A stretch of 64,000 nt of DNA from Lawsonibacter sp. (GTDB lineage Bacteria > Bacillota > Clostridia > Oscillospirales > Oscillospiraceae), in the NCBI GenBank assembly GCA_022801435.1, contig JAAWSG010000003.1, positions 1 through 64,000 of the forward strand, given 5' to 3'. Within the stretch, counting starts at the first letter, position 1, and every line of letters begins with the position of its first letter. Below, in pieces: positions 42,453 through 50,866 of this stretch. The notes under the pieces were generated by a model. It did no database searches and was not told where the DNA came from. It saw only the letters and a program-made list of their open reading frames with translations. A program made the translations under genes and the position numbers.

Positions 42453-43919
42453 ATGCTCAACGAGATTGAACAGTTTATCCGGGAACAGGACCTGATCCCC
42501 CCAAAATCCCGGGTGATCTGCGCCGTATCCGGGGGGGCGGACTCCATCTGCCTGCTCCACATCCTGTACCGGCTGCGGGCCAAGCTGGACTTTCAGCTGG
42601 CCGCCGCCCACTTCAACCATATGCTCCGGGGGGAGGAGTCCGACCGGGACGCCGCCTTCGTCCACCAGTTCCGGAACCTGTGCTGCGGCCAACAGAGACT
42701 CCCGGACGGTACGCTCCTCCCCAGCGTCCCCCTGTATATGTGGAGCCGGGACGTGGCGGTGGAGGCCAAGCGCCGGGGAACTGGCATTGAGGAGACCGCC
42801 CGGGACCTGCGGTATGAGTTTTTGCGGGAGGCGGCGGAGCTGTTCCGGGCGGACCGCATCGCCACCGCCCACACCGCCAACGACAACATCGAGACCATTC
42901 TCTTCCACCTGGCCCGGGGGTCGGGGCTGCGGGGAATGGCGGGCATCCTGCCGGTGGGGAACGGCCTGATCCGCCCCCTCCTGGCCGCCACCCGGCAGCA
43001 GGTGGAGGACTACCTGGCCTACCAGGGCCTGCCCTATGTGGAGGACAGCTCCAACGCCGACGACGCCTACGCCCGCAACCGCATCCGCCACCAGGTCGTC
43101 CCGGTGCTGGAGGAGCTGTACCCCGGCTTCGCCCGCCGGACAACGGAGACCGCCTGCCTGCTGCGGGCGGACGAGGAGCTGCTCTCCCGGCAGGCGGCGG
43201 AGCTCTCCGGCCAGGCCCGGGCGGAGGGGGGCCGGCTGGCCATCGCCGCCTCCCTCATCGCCTCCGCCCCCGCCCCGGTGGCGGTCCGGGCGGTGCGGCA
43301 GCTCATCGGACGGCTGAACGGCGGGGACCAGGACTGCGCCGCCCCCCATCTGGAGGCGGTGGTCCGTCTGTGCCGGGAGGAGGGAAGCCCCTCCGCCCAG
43401 GCAAATCTGCCCCGGGGACTCACCGCCCGGCGGGAGTACCGGGAGCTGGTCCTGAGCCGGGAGCCCGCCCCCTCTCCCCTCCCCGAGACCGGCCTGGCCC
43501 TTCCCGGGGTGACGGGGGTGGGGAGCTGGGAGATCACCTGTACCCGGCAGGTCTATGAAGGCCAGCCCCAGGGGGCCTTTGAGTTCTGGCTGTCCCAGGC
43601 GCTGGCCCCCGCCCTCACCGCCCGGAGCCGGCGGAGAGGGGACCGGCTGACCCTGAGCCGCAGGCCGGAGAAGACTTTGAAAAAGTGGTACATTGACGAA
43701 AAAATCCCCCGGGCCCGCCGGGACTGCCTGCCGGTGCTGGAGTGCGCCGGGCAGACCGCCGCCGCCGCCGGCCTGGGACCCAACCGCCTGTTCTCCCCCG
43801 GAGAGGGAGAGGCGGCGTGGCATTTTGTCCTGAAGGAGCGCGAACACGCGGACATCAACAGTGGAAAGGAAGAAAATTCCCATGCTAGAGAAAGACATCC
43901 AGGAGATATTATTCAGTGA
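42453..43919 (+). CDS. tilS: tRNA(Ile)-lysidine synthetase
   Basis: 488 residues. Ligates lysine to C34 of the AUA-reading tRNA-Ile, an essential reaction. N-type PP-loop SGGADS at residues 26-31. HFNHMLRGEESDRDAAFV and HTANDNIET are the conserved tRNA/ATP-binding blocks. The C-terminal domain extends to the stop inside the hpt gene (38-nt overlap). Order tilS-hpt-ftsH is the classic Firmicutes arrangement. Confidence 0.95.
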   Translation: MLNEIEQFIREQDLIPPKSRVICAVSGGADSICLLHILYRLRAKLDFQLAAAHFNHMLRGEESDRDAAFVHQFRNLCCGQQRLPDGTLLPSVPLYMWSRDVAVEAKRRGTGIEETARDLRYEFLREAAELFRADRIATAHTANDNIETILFHLARGSGLRGMAGILPVGNGLIRPLLAATRQQVEDYLAYQGLPYVEDSSNADDAYARNRIRHQVVPVLEELYPGFARRTTETACLLRADEELLSRQAAELSGQARAEGGRLAIAASLIASAPAPVAVRAVRQLIGRLNGGDQDCAAPHLEAVVRLCREEGSPSAQANLPRGLTARREYRELVLSREPAPSPLPETGLALPGVTGVGSWEITCTRQVYEGQPQGAFEFWLSQALAPALTARSRRRGDRLTLSRRPEKTLKKWYIDEKIPRARRDCLPVLECAGQTAAAAGLGPNRLFSPGEGEAAWHFVLKEREHADINSGKEENSHARERHPGDIIQ

Positions 43920-44424
43920 GGCACAGCTGAAAAGCCGGGTGGAGGAGATCGCCCGCCAGATCGAGACCGACTACGCCGGGAAGGAGATCATGCTCATCAG
44001 TGTCCTGCGGGGCTCCTTCATCTTTATGGCGGACCTGTGCCGGGCCATTCACCTGCCCTGCACCCTGGACTTTATGGCGGTATCCTCCTACGGGAAGAGC
44101 GCCAGCTCCAGCGGACAGATCCAGATCCTGAAGGACCTCTCTGAGGACATCACCGGCCGCCATGTCATCGTGGTGGAGGACATCCTGGACAGCGGGAACA
44201 CTTTGAGCTATCTCCTCAAAATCCTGGAGCACCGCCACCCCGCCTCCATCCGCCTGTGTACCCTGCTGGACAAGCCGGACCGCCGGACCAAGCCGGTGGA
44301 GCTGCACTACGCCGGGTTCACCATTCCAGACGCGTTTGTGGTGGGCTACGGACTGGATTACGCGGAAAAATACCGCAACCTGCCCTACATCGGAATTTTG
44401 AAGCCGGAGGTTTACGGCGGATAA
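43882..44424 (+). CDS. hpt: Hypoxanthine phosphoribosyltransferase
   Basis: 180 residues. Salvages hypoxanthine and guanine to IMP and GMP. The PRPP motif [12 protein letters not shown] is near residues 96-107, LLDKPDRR is the second conserved loop, and [19 protein letters not shown] is the C-terminal base-binding segment. I chose ATG 43882, preceded by AAAGGAAG; GTG at 43861 is an in-frame alternative without a site. Overlaps tilS. Hpt/TilS in B. subtilis is also reported to influence ftsH transcription. Confidence 0.95.
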   Translation: MLEKDIQEILFSEAQLKSRVEEIARQIETDYAGKEIMLISVLRGSFIFMADLCRAIHLPCTLDFMAVSSYGKSASSSGQIQILKDLSEDITGRHVIVVEDILDSGNTLSYLLKILEHRHPASIRLCTLLDKPDRRTKPVELHYAGFTIPDAFVVGYGLDYAEKYRNLPYIGILKPEVYGG

Positions 44425-44477
44425 ACAGACACCCCGTCCGGCAAAACCTCCGGCGGGACAACGAAAGGACTATGCCT

Positions 44478-46364
44478 ATGAGACGCTTCAGCCCCCGGGA
44501 CCTGACCCTGGGCCTGCTCCTGCTGGTGACGGCGGTGTTCACCTTCCAGACCTGGCAGCAGATGGGACAGCGGAATACCCCGGTCTACAGCGAGATACGC
44601 GCCCTCTTCCTCCAGGAGCAGGTGGAGTACTTCACTCTGGAGGATAAACGCCTGACCCTGACGCTGAAGGACCAGGGCCAGGGGCGGCCCGCTGCGGTGA
44701 TCTACCAGGTGGCCAACCCCTATCTGTTCTACAGCGACATGGGGGAGCTCATCAACCAGCAGTTTGCCTCCGGCGTGCTGAAGGGGTACGACTATCCCCC
44801 GGGGGTGGAGAGCTCCTGGTGGTACGGCCTGCTGCCCTATCTGGTGGCGGCGGGGGTGCTGGGGCTGTTCTGGGTGCTGCTCTCTCGCCAGCACAGCCCG
44901 GGGGGCTCAGGTTCCCCGCCGGGGGCCGCCCGGTTTGGCCACGCCCGTACCCGCACCCTGGCCGACCAGGGGAAGCGGGTCACCTTTGGGGACGTGGCCG
45001 GCGCGGAGGAGGAGAAGGAGGAGCTCCAGGAGATTGTGGACTTCCTCCGGGACCCGAAGAAGTTCACCTCCCTGGGGGCGCGCATCCCCAAGGGCGTGCT
45101 GCTGGTGGGGCCTCCAGGGACCGGAAAAACCCTGATCGCCAAGGCGGTGGCCGGAGAGGCGGGGGTGCAGTTTCTGTCCATCTCGGGCTCTGACTTTGTG
45201 GAGCTGTACGTGGGCGTGGGGGCCAGCCGGGTCCGGGACCTGTTCGACCAGGCCAAGAAGGACGCCCCCGCCATCGTCTTCATCGACGAGATCGACGCCG
45301 TGGGCCGGCAGCGGGGAACCGGGCTGGGGGGCGGCCACGACGAGCGGGAGCAGACCCTGAACCAGCTGCTGGTGGAGATGGACGGCTTCGGCTCCAACGA
45401 GGGGGTCATCGTCCTGGCCGCCACCAACCGGCAGGACATCCTGGACCCCGCCCTCCTGCGCCCGGGCCGCTTTGACCGGCAGATCTATGTGGGCCTGCCC
45501 GACATCAAGGGGCGGGAGGACATCCTGAAGGTCCACGCCCGCCAAAAGCCCCTGGCGGAGGACGTGGCGCTCCGGGACATCGCCAAGGCCACGGCGGGCT
45601 TTACCGGGGCGGACCTGGAAAACCTCCTCAACGAAGCCGCCCTCCTGGCCGCCCGGACGGACAAGCGGTTCATCACCATGGCCGACCTGCACCAGGCCAT
45701 GCTCAAGGTCATCGCCGGGCCGGAGAAGCGCAGCCGGGTGGTCACCGAGCAGGCCCGCCGCCTCACCGCCTACCACGAGGCGGGCCACGCGGTGGTCATC
45801 CACGAGCTGTCCACCGCCGACCCGGTTCACCAGATCACCATCATCCCCCGGGGCCAGGCGGGGGGCATGACCATTTCTCTGCCGGACGAGGACCGGGCCT
45901 ACCAGTCCAGGCGGGAGCTCACCGAACAGATTGCCCGCTGTCTGGGGGGCCGGGTGGCGGAGCAGCTGGTGCTGGGGGATATCTCCACCGGGGCGGGGAA
46001 CGATATCCAGCGGGCCTCCGCCATCGCCCGGAGTATGGTGATGCGCTACGGTATGAGCGAGAAGCTGGGGAGCGTCACCTTCGAGAGCGGACACGACGAG
46101 GTGTTTATCGGCCGCTCCATGGCCCAGGCCAAGAGCTACTCTGAGGAGGTGGCCGCCCTCATTGACGAGGAGGTGCGCGCCCTTATTGACGGGGCCTATA
46201 TCCGGTGCGAGGAGATTCTCACCCGCCGCCGGAAGGAGCTGGAGGTCACCGCCCGCTATCTGCTGGACCACGAGACCATGGAGGGGGAGATGTTCGCCAA
46301 GGTGTTCGACCGGCCGGACGACAAGGAGCTGGCCCCCTACTGGAAGCAGCTGGAGCAGCTGTAA
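44478..46364 (+). CDS. ftsH: ATP-dependent zinc metalloprotease FtsH
   Basis: 628 residues. Membrane-bound AAA protease for quality control. Two transmembrane segments (about 9-27 and 118-140) flank a short extracytoplasmic domain. Walker A GPPGTGKT is at 211-218, with SRH-type [21 protein letters not shown] after it. The zinc motif HEAGH is at 433-437. It ends without the long acidic tail of proteobacterial FtsH. I prefer ATG 44478 (AAAGGA eight nt upstream) over ATG 44472, whose spacing is two nt. Confidence 0.96.
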   Translation: MRRFSPRDLTLGLLLLVTAVFTFQTWQQMGQRNTPVYSEIRALFLQEQVEYFTLEDKRLTLTLKDQGQGRPAAVIYQVANPYLFYSDMGELINQQFASGVLKGYDYPPGVESSWWYGLLPYLVAAGVLGLFWVLLSRQHSPGGSGSPPGAARFGHARTRTLADQGKRVTFGDVAGAEEEKEELQEIVDFLRDPKKFTSLGARIPKGVLLVGPPGTGKTLIAKAVAGEAGVQFLSISGSDFVELYVGVGASRVRDLFDQAKKDAPAIVFIDEIDAVGRQRGTGLGGGHDEREQTLNQLLVEMDGFGSNEGVIVLAATNRQDILDPALLRPGRFDRQIYVGLPDIKGREDILKVHARQKPLAEDVALRDIAKATAGFTGADLENLLNEAALLAARTDKRFITMADLHQAMLKVIAGPEKRSRVVTEQARRLTAYHEAGHAVVIHELSTADPVHQITIIPRGQAGGMTISLPDEDRAYQSRRELTEQIARCLGGRVAEQLVLGDISTGAGNDIQRASAIARSMVMRYGMSEKLGSVTFESGHDEVFIGRSMAQAKSYSEEVAALIDEEVRALIDGAYIRCEEILTRRRKELEVTARYLLDHETMEGEMFAKVFDRPDDKELAPYWKQLEQL

Positions 46365-46368
46365 CAAA

Positions 46369-46410
46369 GCGTCCTCCCCACCGTGCCAGCGGCGGGGAGG
46401 ATGCTTTTTT
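46369..46410. terminator. Terminator after ftsH
   Basis: Stem GCGTCCTCCCC(A)CCG / CGG(C)GGGGAGGATGC with a short loop and six T. The hairpin is also preceded by AACAAA, so the minus strand reads TTTGTT after it. Confidence 0.92.
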
Positions 46411-46456
46411 GAACACAGGAAATGAATTCCATCGCGTGCTCCTCCCTGCGGCTTTC

Positions 46457-46485
46457 CCATAATACCCGGCAGAACGGCCTTTTGC
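46457..46485 (-). promoter_or_regulatory. Possible leftward promoter into the ftsH terminator
   Basis: Minus-strand TTGCAA (46480-46485), 17-bp spacer, TATTAT (46457-46462). It would make an ~80-nt transcript toward the ftsH terminator. An AGGGAGGAG site and a 31-codon ORF follow (start near 46424). Not shown to be active. The rest of the 46411-46599 gap shows nothing else I can name. Confidence 0.35.
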
Positions 46486-46599
46486 AAGTGGGAGGCCGCC
46501 GCCCCGTCTGCCGGAAAGCAGATATGGTCCGAAAATGTCCCTGTATGGCGGGCAGTATTCCAAAGTATGTCCGTGAAGCGGGAGGAAGCGAAAAAACAC

Positions 46600-46628
46600 T
46601 TGCATCTGGAAAAAACAGGGCTTATAAT
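46600..46628 (+). promoter_or_regulatory. Promoter of asnA
   Basis: TTGCAT (46600-46605), 17-bp spacer, perfect TATAAT (46623-46628). Leader of about 25 nt. Confidence 0.8.
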
Positions 46629-46659
46629 GGAGCATCCAAAATTGAGAGGAGCGCGTTTT

Positions 46660-47673
46660 ATGAACGATCTTACACTGCCCAAGGGGTACACCTCCCTGCT
46701 GTCCATCTACGAGACCCAAAAGGCTATCGACCTGGGCAACCGTCTCTTCGCAGACAAGCTGTCGGGGGCGCTCCGGCTCCACAGGGTGTCCGCGCCGTTA
46801 TTTGTAGCCGCCGCCTCCGGGCTGAACGACGACCTGAACGGAGTGGAGCGCCCCGTCGCCTTTGACATCCACGGCGTGGAGGAGGAGGCCGCGGTCATCC
46901 ACTCCCTGGCCAAGTGGAAGCGGCTGGCCCTCAAGCGCTACCAGTTCCACCCCGGGGAGGGCCTGTACACCAACATGAACGCCATCCGCCGGGACGAGGA
47001 GCTGGACAGCCTCCACTCGGCCTATGTGGACCAGTGGGACTGGGAGAAGATCATCACCCCGGAGGAGCGGAACCTGGACTATCTGAAGCAGACCGTGCGG
47101 TCCATTGTAGGGGTCCTGGCGGAGACCCAGTCCTTCCTGCGCACCGTCTTCCCCCAGCTGTCCGTCCTCCCCGCGGTGGAGACTCAGGTCACCTTCCTCA
47201 CCGCCCAGGAGCTGGAGGACCTCTACCCGGACAAGACCCCCAAGGAGCGGGAGCACGCCTTCGTCCGGGAGCACCCCACCACCTTCCTGATGGGGATCGG
47301 AAAAAAACTGCGCTCCGGCCAGCCCCACGACGGACGGGCCCCGGACTACGACGACTGGGACCTGAACGGGGACATTTTGGTGTGGGACAGCGTGGGACAG
47401 CGCTCCTTCGAGGTATCCTCCATGGGCATCCGGGTGGACCCCGAGAGCCTGGACCGGCAGCTCGCCCTGGCCGGCTGCGATGACCGGCGGGTCCTCCCCT
47501 TCCACAAGATGCTGCTGGACGGCGAGCTCCCCCTGACCATGGGCGGAGGCATCGGGCAGAGCCGGGTGTCCATGCTCCTTCTGGGCAAGGCCCACATCGG
47601 CGAGGTGCAGTCCTCCCTCTGGGACAAACAAAATCTGGAGCTGTGCCGGCAGGCGGGAATCCGGCTCCTGTAA
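46660..47673 (+). CDS. asnA: Aspartate-ammonia ligase (AsnA)
   Basis: 337 residues. Makes asparagine from aspartate, ammonia and ATP; class II aminoacyl-tRNA-synthetase-like fold. Conserved blocks visible: RLHRVSAPLFV, FHPGEGLYTNMNAIRRDEELD, VDQWDWEK, and the C-terminal GGGIGQSRVSMLLL ATP-binding motif 3. ATG 46660 has AGAGGAG upstream; the longer frame to 46567 includes the promoter and is rejected. Monocistronic. Confidence 0.96.
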   Translation: MNDLTLPKGYTSLLSIYETQKAIDLGNRLFADKLSGALRLHRVSAPLFVAAASGLNDDLNGVERPVAFDIHGVEEEAAVIHSLAKWKRLALKRYQFHPGEGLYTNMNAIRRDEELDSLHSAYVDQWDWEKIITPEERNLDYLKQTVRSIVGVLAETQSFLRTVFPQLSVLPAVETQVTFLTAQELEDLYPDKTPKEREHAFVREHPTTFLMGIGKKLRSGQPHDGRAPDYDDWDLNGDILVWDSVGQRSFEVSSMGIRVDPESLDRQLALAGCDDRRVLPFHKMLLDGELPLTMGGGIGQSRVSMLLLGKAHIGEVQSSLWDKQNLELCRQAGIRLL

Positions 47674-47700
47674 CCGGCTGGGGAATCTGTTCTTTTTTCG

Positions 47701-47729
47701 TTGCTATTTCAGAGAAAAGAGAGTATAAT
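47701..47729 (+). promoter_or_regulatory. Promoter of the GH25 muramidase gene
   Basis: TTGCTA (47701-47706), 17-bp spacer, perfect TATAAT (47724-47729). Confidence 0.75.
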
Positions 47730-47758
47730 GGAGAAAAGCGCCGAAAGGAGAACACGCC

Positions 47759-48730
47759 GTGAATGACCAGATTCATCCCGAGGAGCATACAGAACAGGAA
47801 CAGCCCGACCTCTCCCCCGAAAGACCCCACCCCCGCCGCCAGAGGAGCTGGAGCGGGACTCTGACCCTGGCGTTCTCCTTCCTTGCCATGCTGCTGGCGG
47901 GAATGGCCCTGCTTCTGGCCGTTTTGGACCGCCCCGCCAAGGAGCCGGAGGAGGAGCCAGCCGGGCCGGCCACCTTCCAGTTCGGGGAACAGACCCTGGA
48001 GGTGCTGGAGGGGATGCCCCTTCAGCCCTACGACTGGAGAAGCTTTTCTACAGAGTCTCTGGGCGGCGGGCGGTGGCGTGCCGTCTACCGCCAAAACGGC
48101 AGAAGCGCCCGGACCGGCATTGATATCTCCTTCTACCAGGGGGAGATCGACTGGCAGGCGGTGGCGGGGGACGGCATCGACTTCGTCATCCTCCGGCTGG
48201 GCTACCGGGGCTACACAGAGGGCGGGCTGATGCAGGACAAAAACTATGTCCAGAACCTCCAGGGGGCGCTGAACGCGGGGCTGGACGTGGGGGTGTACTT
48301 CTTCTCCCAGGCCATCACCCCCCAGGAGGCGGAGGAGGAGGCCGACTATATCCTGTCTGTCCTCAACGGCGCGCCCCTGGCCTACCCCATCGCCTTCGAC
48401 TGGGAGCACGTCTCCGATCCGGGGGCCCGGAGCAACGGGCTGGACGGGGCGGTGCTGACCCAGTGCGCCAAGGCCTTCTGCGCGCGCATCCGGGAGGGCG
48501 GGTACGAGCCGGCGGTCTACTTCAACCAGAACCTGGGCTACCTCCAGTACGACCTGCGGGAGCTGGAGGACAGCGTCCTCTGGCTGGCGGAGCTCAACAG
48601 CCCGCCCAAGTTCTATTACCACTTTGACCTGTGGCAGTACAGCCATACAGGCACGGTGGCGGGCATCCAGGGTGAGGTGGACATGGACCTGGACCTGCGC
48701 CCCGTCCTGGACGCCGAAGAGACTGCCTGA
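47759..48730 (+). CDS. Membrane-anchored GH25 muramidase
   Basis: 323 residues. Predicted to cleave the MurNAc-GlcNAc bond of peptidoglycan outside the cell. Cytoplasmic Pro/Glu-rich N-terminus, one transmembrane segment (about 33-56), a ~60-residue linker, then the GH25 barrel. The barrel starts at GIDISFYQGEIDW with the first catalytic Asp, carries the second acid pair in AFDWEH near residue 215, and ends in QYSHTGTVAGIQGEVDMD. No cell-wall-binding repeats. GTG 47759 follows GAAAGGAG. Confidence 0.92.
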   Translation: MNDQIHPEEHTEQEQPDLSPERPHPRRQRSWSGTLTLAFSFLAMLLAGMALLLAVLDRPAKEPEEEPAGPATFQFGEQTLEVLEGMPLQPYDWRSFSTESLGGGRWRAVYRQNGRSARTGIDISFYQGEIDWQAVAGDGIDFVILRLGYRGYTEGGLMQDKNYVQNLQGALNAGLDVGVYFFSQAITPQEAEEEADYILSVLNGAPLAYPIAFDWEHVSDPGARSNGLDGAVLTQCAKAFCARIREGGYEPAVYFNQNLGYLQYDLRELEDSVLWLAELNSPPKFYYHFDLWQYSHTGTVAGIQGEVDMDLDLRPVLDAEETA

Positions 48731-48772
48731 ACCATTTTCCGGCTCCGCCGGGGCCGCAGGGAGGGACAGCGT

Positions 48773-49765
48773 ATGAGCCGGGAGGCCGTGTTAGCCATGC
48801 TGCGGGAGCGGCAGGGGGAGTATATCTCGGGAGAGGCCATGAGCGCCGCCCTGGGCATCAGCCGGGCCGGGGTGTGGAAGGCGGTGCAGAAGCTGCGGGA
48901 GGAGGGCTGCGTCATCGAGTCCGCCACCAACCGGGGCTACCGGCTGTCCGGCACGCCCGACTGCCTGCGGCCCGGGGAGCTGTCCGGCCCTCTGTCCGGC
49001 TGTCTGGTGGGGCGGGACCTGGCCTGCCTGGATGTCATCGACTCCACCAACACCGAGTGTAAGCGGCGGGCGGTCTCCGGGGCCCGGGAGGGACTTGTGG
49101 TCCTGGCCGAGGAGCAGACCGGGGGCCGGGGCCGTCTGGGCCGCTCCTTCCAGTCCCCGCGGGGGCGGGGGCTCTATCTGTCCGCCCTGCTCCGCCCTTC
49201 CCTGCCCCCGGACCAGGTGCAGGATTTTACCGCCTGGGTGGCGGTGGCGGTGTGTGACGGGATTGAGGCCGCCTGCGGGCTCCGGCCCCGGATCAAATGG
49301 ACCAACGACATCGTGCTGGAGGGCCGGAAGCTGGTGGGCATCCTCACCGAGCTGGGCCTGGAGAGCGAGGTCCACGCCCTGGAGTACCTGGTCACCGGCA
49401 TCGGGGTCAACGTCAACCACGCCGCCGAGGATTTCTCCCCCGAGGTGCGGGAGATGGCGGTGTCCCTCTGCCAGGTCCTGGGACGCCCGGTGCGGCGCAG
49501 CGAGCTGGCGGTCCAGATCATCCTGGCGCTGGACCGGATGTACGCCGGCTTCCCCGAGAACAAGGCGGAGTTTTTGGCAAAATACCGGGCGGACTGCCTG
49601 ACCACCGGCCGCCAGGTCCAGCTGGTCACCCCCAACAGCCGCCGGGAGGCCTTCGCGGTGGAGATTGACGACCAGTTCCGCCTGGTGGTGGAGCTGCCCG
49701 ACGGACACAGGGAGGCCCTCTCCGCCGGGGAGGTGTCGGTGCGGGGGATGTACGGCTATATCTGA
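48773..49765 (+). CDS. birA: Bifunctional biotin-protein ligase / biotin operon repressor
   Basis: 330 residues. N-terminal winged helix (EAMSAALGISRAGVWKAVQKLREEG), then the ligase domain with the biotinyl-AMP loop GRGRLGR near 118 and KWTNDIVLEGRKLVGIL. A C-terminal SH3-like domain closes it. Class II BirA: it biotinylates carboxylases and, with biotinyl-AMP, represses biotin genes. No biotin genes are in the window. ATG 48773 follows GGGAGGGACAGC. Confidence 0.95.
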   Translation: MSREAVLAMLRERQGEYISGEAMSAALGISRAGVWKAVQKLREEGCVIESATNRGYRLSGTPDCLRPGELSGPLSGCLVGRDLACLDVIDSTNTECKRRAVSGAREGLVVLAEEQTGGRGRLGRSFQSPRGRGLYLSALLRPSLPPDQVQDFTAWVAVAVCDGIEAACGLRPRIKWTNDIVLEGRKLVGILTELGLESEVHALEYLVTGIGVNVNHAAEDFSPEVREMAVSLCQVLGRPVRRSELAVQIILALDRMYAGFPENKAEFLAKYRADCLTTGRQVQLVTPNSRREAFAVEIDDQFRLVVELPDGHREALSAGEVSVRGMYGYI

Positions 49766-49774
49766 AATAAAACA

Positions 49775-49810
49775 TGGCTGAGCGCTCCCGGCGGGCGCTC
49801 AGCCAGTTTT
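49775..49810. terminator. Bidirectional terminator between birA and the rhomboid-like gene
   Basis: 11-bp stem TGGCTGAGCGC / complement, T-run on the plus strand; on the minus strand a T-rich ATGTTTTATTT follows. Confidence 0.85.
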
Positions 49811-49824
49811 GATTTTTGGGGCGG

Positions 49825-50694
49825 TCACTGCACGTGCACGTGGTTGTTGATGTGGTTGGCGCAGTAGCAGTAGTAGCCGTTGCACTTGGAGCAGTAACGG
49901 AACTCCATATTGGGGTCAGTCTGGTCGGTGACGCCGCAGACCGAGCACTTGTGCAGATAGCCCCGGCGCTGCTGGAGCTCCTTCTGAGCCTTTTTGAAGT
50001 TGATGGTCTGGGAGGAGCTCTGATGCCGCCGCTGGGCCTGGGCGCGTCCGAAGAGGACCCCCACGTCCTCCCAGAAGTAGAGCAGGTAATTGAGCAGGGC
50101 GGACAGCAGCAGAAAGAGCATGGTGGGCAGGAGCAGGGGGATGAGATAGCTCGAAAGGCTGATGATGTCATAGACCTGGAGGAAGAGCCACAGGGCCGCC
50201 AGCCACTTGGCCTTGATGGGGATGATAAAGTAGAAGCGCATCGGGGCCTCCGGGTAGAGGGTGGCGAAGGCCAGGAAGAGGGACTGATGGATGTAGTACA
50301 GTCCGTAGCCGCCGATCCAGATGGAGCAGAGCTCGCACAGGAAGGCGGCAATCAGGGTGAGCAGGGAGCCGGTGAGGTAGAACAGGGTGAATTTTGCCGT
50401 GCCCCACTCCCGCTCCATGGTGGTCCCCATGAAGTAGTAGAAGAACATGGAGACCACGAACCAGATGGGCTTTTGGGAGGTGGGGACCAGCACAAAGGTG
50501 ACCGCCCGCCACACCTGCCCCGACAGAATGAGCCGGGGCTCCAGGGAGAGCAGACCGGAAATCAGCCCGCCGGAGAACAGGTCGGCGGAAAAGACGGCCA
50601 CATTGGCGACAATGAGGTAGAGAATAAGGTTGGGAATGCCGAAGTTGGGGTGCTTCAGAGTGAAGCGGTCAATGATGCGGTCAGGTGTTTTCAA
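49825..50694 (-). CDS. Rhomboid-like membrane protein with C-terminal zinc-binding tail
   Basis: 289 residues. Six or so hydrophobic segments arranged like rhomboid family proteins. The FATLYPEAPMRFYFIIPIKAKW stretch is typical of the loop after helix 4 in rhomboids. The Gly-x-Ser catalytic motif appears to be absent (the equivalent site reads YYIHQSLFLAF), and I see no matching catalytic His, so it may be a non-proteolytic pseudo-rhomboid. The last 40 residues hold Cys250, 253, 268, 271, 276, 278 and His281, 285, 287, a likely pair of zinc sites on the cytoplasmic side. Partner and function unknown. Confidence 0.8.
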   Translation of the reverse strand: MKTPDRIIDRFTLKHPNFGIPNLILYLIVANVAVFSADLFSGGLISGLLSLEPRLILSGQVWRAVTFVLVPTSQKPIWFVVSMFFYYFMGTTMEREWGTAKFTLFYLTGSLLTLIAAFLCELCSIWIGGYGLYYIHQSLFLAFATLYPEAPMRFYFIIPIKAKWLAALWLFLQVYDIISLSSYLIPLLLPTMLFLLLSALLNYLLYFWEDVGVLFGRAQAQRRHQSSSQTINFKKAQKELQQRRGYLHKCSVCGVTDQTDPNMEFRYCSKCNGYYCYCANHINNHVHVQ

Positions 50695-50764
50695 AGGGCA
50701 GTCCTCCTGGATGGTAAAATCAGTACTATATATTCTAGCCTCTTTTTGCCCCGCCGTCTATATC

Positions 50765-50780
50765 AAATTGTAAACAATTT
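50765..50780. promoter_or_regulatory. 16-bp palindrome between rhomboid-like gene and ahcY
   Basis: AAATTGT-AA-ACAATTT, perfect 7+7 dyad with a 2-bp centre, about 20-45 bp upstream of the ahcY promoter region. Candidate operator; the binding protein is unknown. Confidence 0.45.
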
Positions 50781-50800
50781 TTGACCGGCCAAAGGGACGC

Positions 50801-50829
50801 TTTTCTTTTTTGCAAAAATGTGGTAAGAT
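50801..50829 (+). promoter_or_regulatory. Weak extended -10 promoter of ahcY
   Basis: TGGTAAGAT (extended -10, 50821-50829). A poor -35 TTTTCT at 50801-50806 is 17 bp away. Confidence 0.4.
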
Positions 50830-50866
50830 AGGGCCATATCGCCGAAAATAAGGAAGGAGTATGACT

